Positions 44,169 through 46,594 of a stretch of DNA of 46,594 nucleotides are shown one piece after another; positions within the stretch are counted from its first letter, which is position 1; each line of letters begins with the position of its first letter. The stretch lies in assembly GCA_946611635.1 (NCBI GenBank), contig CAMODW010000005.1, forward strand, positions 1 through 46,594, written 5' to 3'. The stretch is from an uncultured Bacillota bacterium. Its GTDB lineage: Bacteria; Bacillota_I; Bacilli_A; RF39; UBA660. The translations under genes were made by a program, and so were the position numbers. The notes under the pieces are model-generated. The model had not been told where the DNA came from. It ran no database searches and saw nothing but the letters and a program-made list of their open reading frames with translations.

Positions 44169-46594
44169 ATGGGATTATTGAGATCTTTAATAGATTCAGA
44201 ATATAAAGAATTAAAGAAATTTGAAAAAAAAGCAAAACAAATAGATGCTTTAAGTGAAGAAATGGCAGCACTAAGCGATAAAGAGTTAGCAGCTAAAACA
44301 GATGAATTTAAAAAAGAATTAGAAGAAGGAAAAACTCTAGAAGATATACTTGTTCCAGCATTTGCCGTAGTAAGAGAAGCTGCATATAGAGTAATTGGAG
44401 AAAAACCATACTTTGTTCAAATCCTTGGTGGTTTAGCTATTCACTATGGTAATATAGCTGAAATGAAAACTGGTGAAGGAAAAACTTTAACAGAAACAAT
44501 GCCTACATATTTAAATGCTTTAACAGGAAAAGGTGTTCATATCGTAACAGTTAATGAATTCCTAGCTAAACGTGACTCTGAATGGATGGGAAATATATTT
44601 AGATTTTTAGGATTAACCGTAGGATTAAATATGCGTGAAATGTCTCCAGCCCAAAAAAGAGCAGCATATGAGTGTGATGTTTTATATTCTACCAATAATG
44701 AAATAGGATTCGACTATTTAAGAGATAACATGGTTGTTAGAGCACAAGATAGAGTACAAAGACCATTAAATTTTTGTATTGTCGATGAAGTAGACTCAAT
44801 TCTTATTGATGAAGCACGTACTCCATTAATTATTTCTGGTGGTAAATTTGAATCTAAAAATTTATATGAATCAGCCGATAGTGCTGTAAAAAGATTAGAA
44901 GAAGAAGATTATACAATAGATGAGAAAACTAAAAGTGTTTCTTTAACAGATTCAGGTGTTGAAAAAATAGAAAAAATATTCCATTTAAAGAATCTATTTG
45001 ATTTAGAAAATGCAGTATTAGTTCATCACTTAAATCAGGCTTTAAAAGCTAACTATGGCTTTAAATTAGATGTAGATTATGTTGTAGAAAACGGTGAAGT
45101 AATAATAGTAGATCAATTTACTGGGCGTTTAATGCATGGTAGACAATTTAGTGATGGATTACACCAAGCTATCGAAGCTAAAGAAGGCGTTAAAATCAAC
45201 GAAGAAACTAAAACTATGGCTACTATTACATTCCAAAACTTATTCAGAATGTATAACAAATTGTCAGGTATGACAGGAACTGCTAAAACAGAAGAAGAAG
45301 AATTTAGAGATATTTACAATATGTATGTTATTCAAATTCCAACTAATAAACCTGTAATAAGAGAAGACTATCCTGATTTAGTATATGCCACAGAAAAAGG
45401 AAAATTCAAAGCAATTGTTAATAAAATTAAAGAAATCCACAGTACTGGACAACCTATACTAGTTGGTACTATATCAGTTGAAAACAACGAAAGACTAAGC
45501 GAAATGCTTAAAAAAGAAAAATTAAAACATGAAGTATTAAATGCTAAAAACCACGAAAGAGAAGCTGAAATAATAGCTAAAGCTGGTGAAAAAGGAGCAA
45601 TTACTATTGCTACTAACATGGCCGGCCGTGGTACCGATATTAAATTAGGTGAAGGCGTTAAAGAACTTGGTGGTTTATGTGTAATAGGTACAGAAAGACA
45701 TGAATCACGTCGTATTGATAATCAGTTACGTGGACGTTCAGGTCGTCAAGGAGATCCAGGTATGTCTCAATTCTTTGTATCTTTTGACGATGATTTAATG
45801 AGAAGATTTGGTACTGATAAGATTAAACAAATGTTAATAAATGTAGGATTCTCAGATGAACAAGCTATCAGATCTAAAACATTTACAAAAAGTATTGAAC
45901 AAGCACAAAGAAAAGTAGAAGGAAATAACTATGATGCTCGTAAATCTTTACTAGATTATGATAATGTAATGAACGAACAAAGAGAAATAATCTATGCAAG
46001 ACGTAATGAGATACTAGATCAAGAATCTATTAAAGATAGAACACAAGAAACATTCCGAACAAATATTACTTATTTAGTTAATAGTCATATTGAACCAGAA
46101 GGATATTTAACAGAAGATGATAAAAGCGAAATTATTGAATATCTAAATACAAACTTAATTAAAACAACCAAACTAGATGTAAAAGAAATAATAGATATGA
46201 AAACTGAAGGAGAAGTAATAGATTACTTAACTGAAAAAGTAAAAGAAGATTACAATGAAAAAGTAAAAGATATTCCAGAAGAAGTAATAAATGAATTTGA
46301 AAAAGCTATTGCACTTAGAGTAATAGATGAAGCTTGGATAGATCATATTGGAGCTATGGAACATTTAAGAGAAGGAATTTACTTAAGAGGTTATGCTCAA
46401 ACTAATCCATTACAAGCTTATACTTTAGAAGGATATGAATTATTTGATGACTTAATGGCTGGAATTTCATCTAATATTTCTATTTACTTATTAAAAGCAG
46501 AAGTTAGACAAAATACTGAGAGAAAAGAACAAAGATCAAATACAATAGTTCATGATACTCACATTAAACAAAAAGGACAACCTATCAAAAAAGA
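44169..46594 (+). CDS. secA: Protein translocase ATPase SecA, partial
   Basis: This gene runs off the window end after about 808 codons, so only the extreme C terminus is missing. It drives proteins through SecYEG. Walker A is MKTGEGKTL near residue 99-107, the DEAD box is VDEVDSILIDEARTP near residue 203, and the second helicase domain has NMAGRGTDIKLGEGVKELGG and QLRGRSGRQGDPG. The helical scaffold has DEAWIDHIGAMEHLREGIYLRGY. GGAGG lies seven bases before the ATG. Whether a zinc tail exists cannot be seen. Confidence 0.97.
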   Translation, partial: MGLLRSLIDSEYKELKKFEKKAKQIDALSEEMAALSDKELAAKTDEFKKELEEGKTLEDILVPAFAVVREAAYRVIGEKPYFVQILGGLAIHYGNIAEMKTGEGKTLTETMPTYLNALTGKGVHIVTVNEFLAKRDSEWMGNIFRFLGLTVGLNMREMSPAQKRAAYECDVLYSTNNEIGFDYLRDNMVVRAQDRVQRPLNFCIVDEVDSILIDEARTPLIISGGKFESKNLYESADSAVKRLEEEDYTIDEKTKSVSLTDSGVEKIEKIFHLKNLFDLENAVLVHHLNQALKANYGFKLDVDYVVENGEVIIVDQFTGRLMHGRQFSDGLHQAIEAKEGVKINEETKTMATITFQNLFRMYNKLSGMTGTAKTEEEEFRDIYNMYVIQIPTNKPVIREDYPDLVYATEKGKFKAIVNKIKEIHSTGQPILVGTISVENNERLSEMLKKEKLKHEVLNAKNHEREAEIIAKAGEKGAITIATNMAGRGTDIKLGEGVKELGGLCVIGTERHESRRIDNQLRGRSGRQGDPGMSQFFVSFDDDLMRRFGTDKIKQMLINVGFSDEQAIRSKTFTKSIEQAQRKVEGNNYDARKSLLDYDNVMNEQREIIYARRNEILDQESIKDRTQETFRTNITYLVNSHIEPEGYLTEDDKSEIIEYLNTNLIKTTKLDVKEIIDMKTEGEVIDYLTEKVKEDYNEKVKDIPEEVINEFEKAIALRVIDEAWIDHIGAMEHLREGIYLRGYAQTNPLQAYTLEGYELFDDLMAGISSNISIYLLKAEVRQNTERKEQRSNTIVHDTHIKQKGQPIKK

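Noticed and set aside
1..46594. CRISPR arrays, tRNA genes, rRNA genes, insertion sequences or prophage genes
   Set aside because: I saw no regular spacer repeats, no tRNA or rRNA signatures, no transposase or phage proteins and no terminal inverted repeats in this window.

Overview
This window is a chromosomal replication-origin region of a very AT-rich (high-20s % GC by eye), walled, anaerobic member of the Bacilli. I infer an Erysipelotrichia- or RF39-like gut lineage. The gene order is firmicute (dnaA-dnaN-recF-gyrB-gyrA to the left; rpmH-rnpA-yidC-jag-mnmE-mnmG-rsmG-noc to the right). The window has cell-wall synthesis (murA), SpoVG, a ComK-family protein, an anaerobic nrdG, and a short SRP RNA without the Alu domain of Bacillus. 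TGA is used as stop (for example rnpA and prfA), so this is not a code-4 mollicute.

Layout. Genes left of about 25.6 kb lie on the minus strand and genes right of it on the plus strand, so nearly everything reads away from the origin. Two DnaA-box clusters flank dnaA (24.10-24.25 kb and 25.64-25.92 kb). Leftward from the origin come dnaA, dnaN, a comK-like gene, recF, gyrB, gyrA, two parS sites, the SRP RNA, tadA, dnaX, ybaB, recR, holB, ricT, trmN6, pth, mfd, a lipoprotein, dut, an unknown gene, tatD, a 3D-domain protein, ksgA, spoVG, divIC, nrdG and an ECF-transporter-like cluster cut by the window start. Rightward come rpmH, rnpA, yidC, jag, mnmE, a class-A beta-lactamase-fold protein, mnmG, rsmG, noc, a DUF1934 gene, argS, rpoE, prfA, prmC, murA, a long structured RNA with a small membrane protein, rpmE, an ATP-grasp gene, rpiB, a DUF1146 gene, hpf and secA (cut by the window end).

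The most interesting parts are these. (1) A strong promoter drives a roughly 480-nt non-coding, structured transcript that ends just before a 174-aa four-helix membrane protein with an AKASKK motif. I infer this is an OLE RNA / OapA pair in an unusual place, after murA. (2) The ParB-family protein after rsmG carries Noc-type specificity residues, and four exact copies of the Bacillus Noc operator lie in the window, one covering the -35 position of mnmE. The protein lacks the N-terminal membrane helix and has about 200 extra acidic, Asn-rich linker residues. (3) Both ATPases of the ECF-like cluster are intact reading frames whose catalytic motifs are eroded, one of them at every motif. (4) A short ComK-family protein sits in the yaaA position between dnaN and recF.

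Together the genes cover replication initiation and fork components, segregation, recombination and repair, tRNA modification, translation factors, protein export and early peptidoglycan synthesis.
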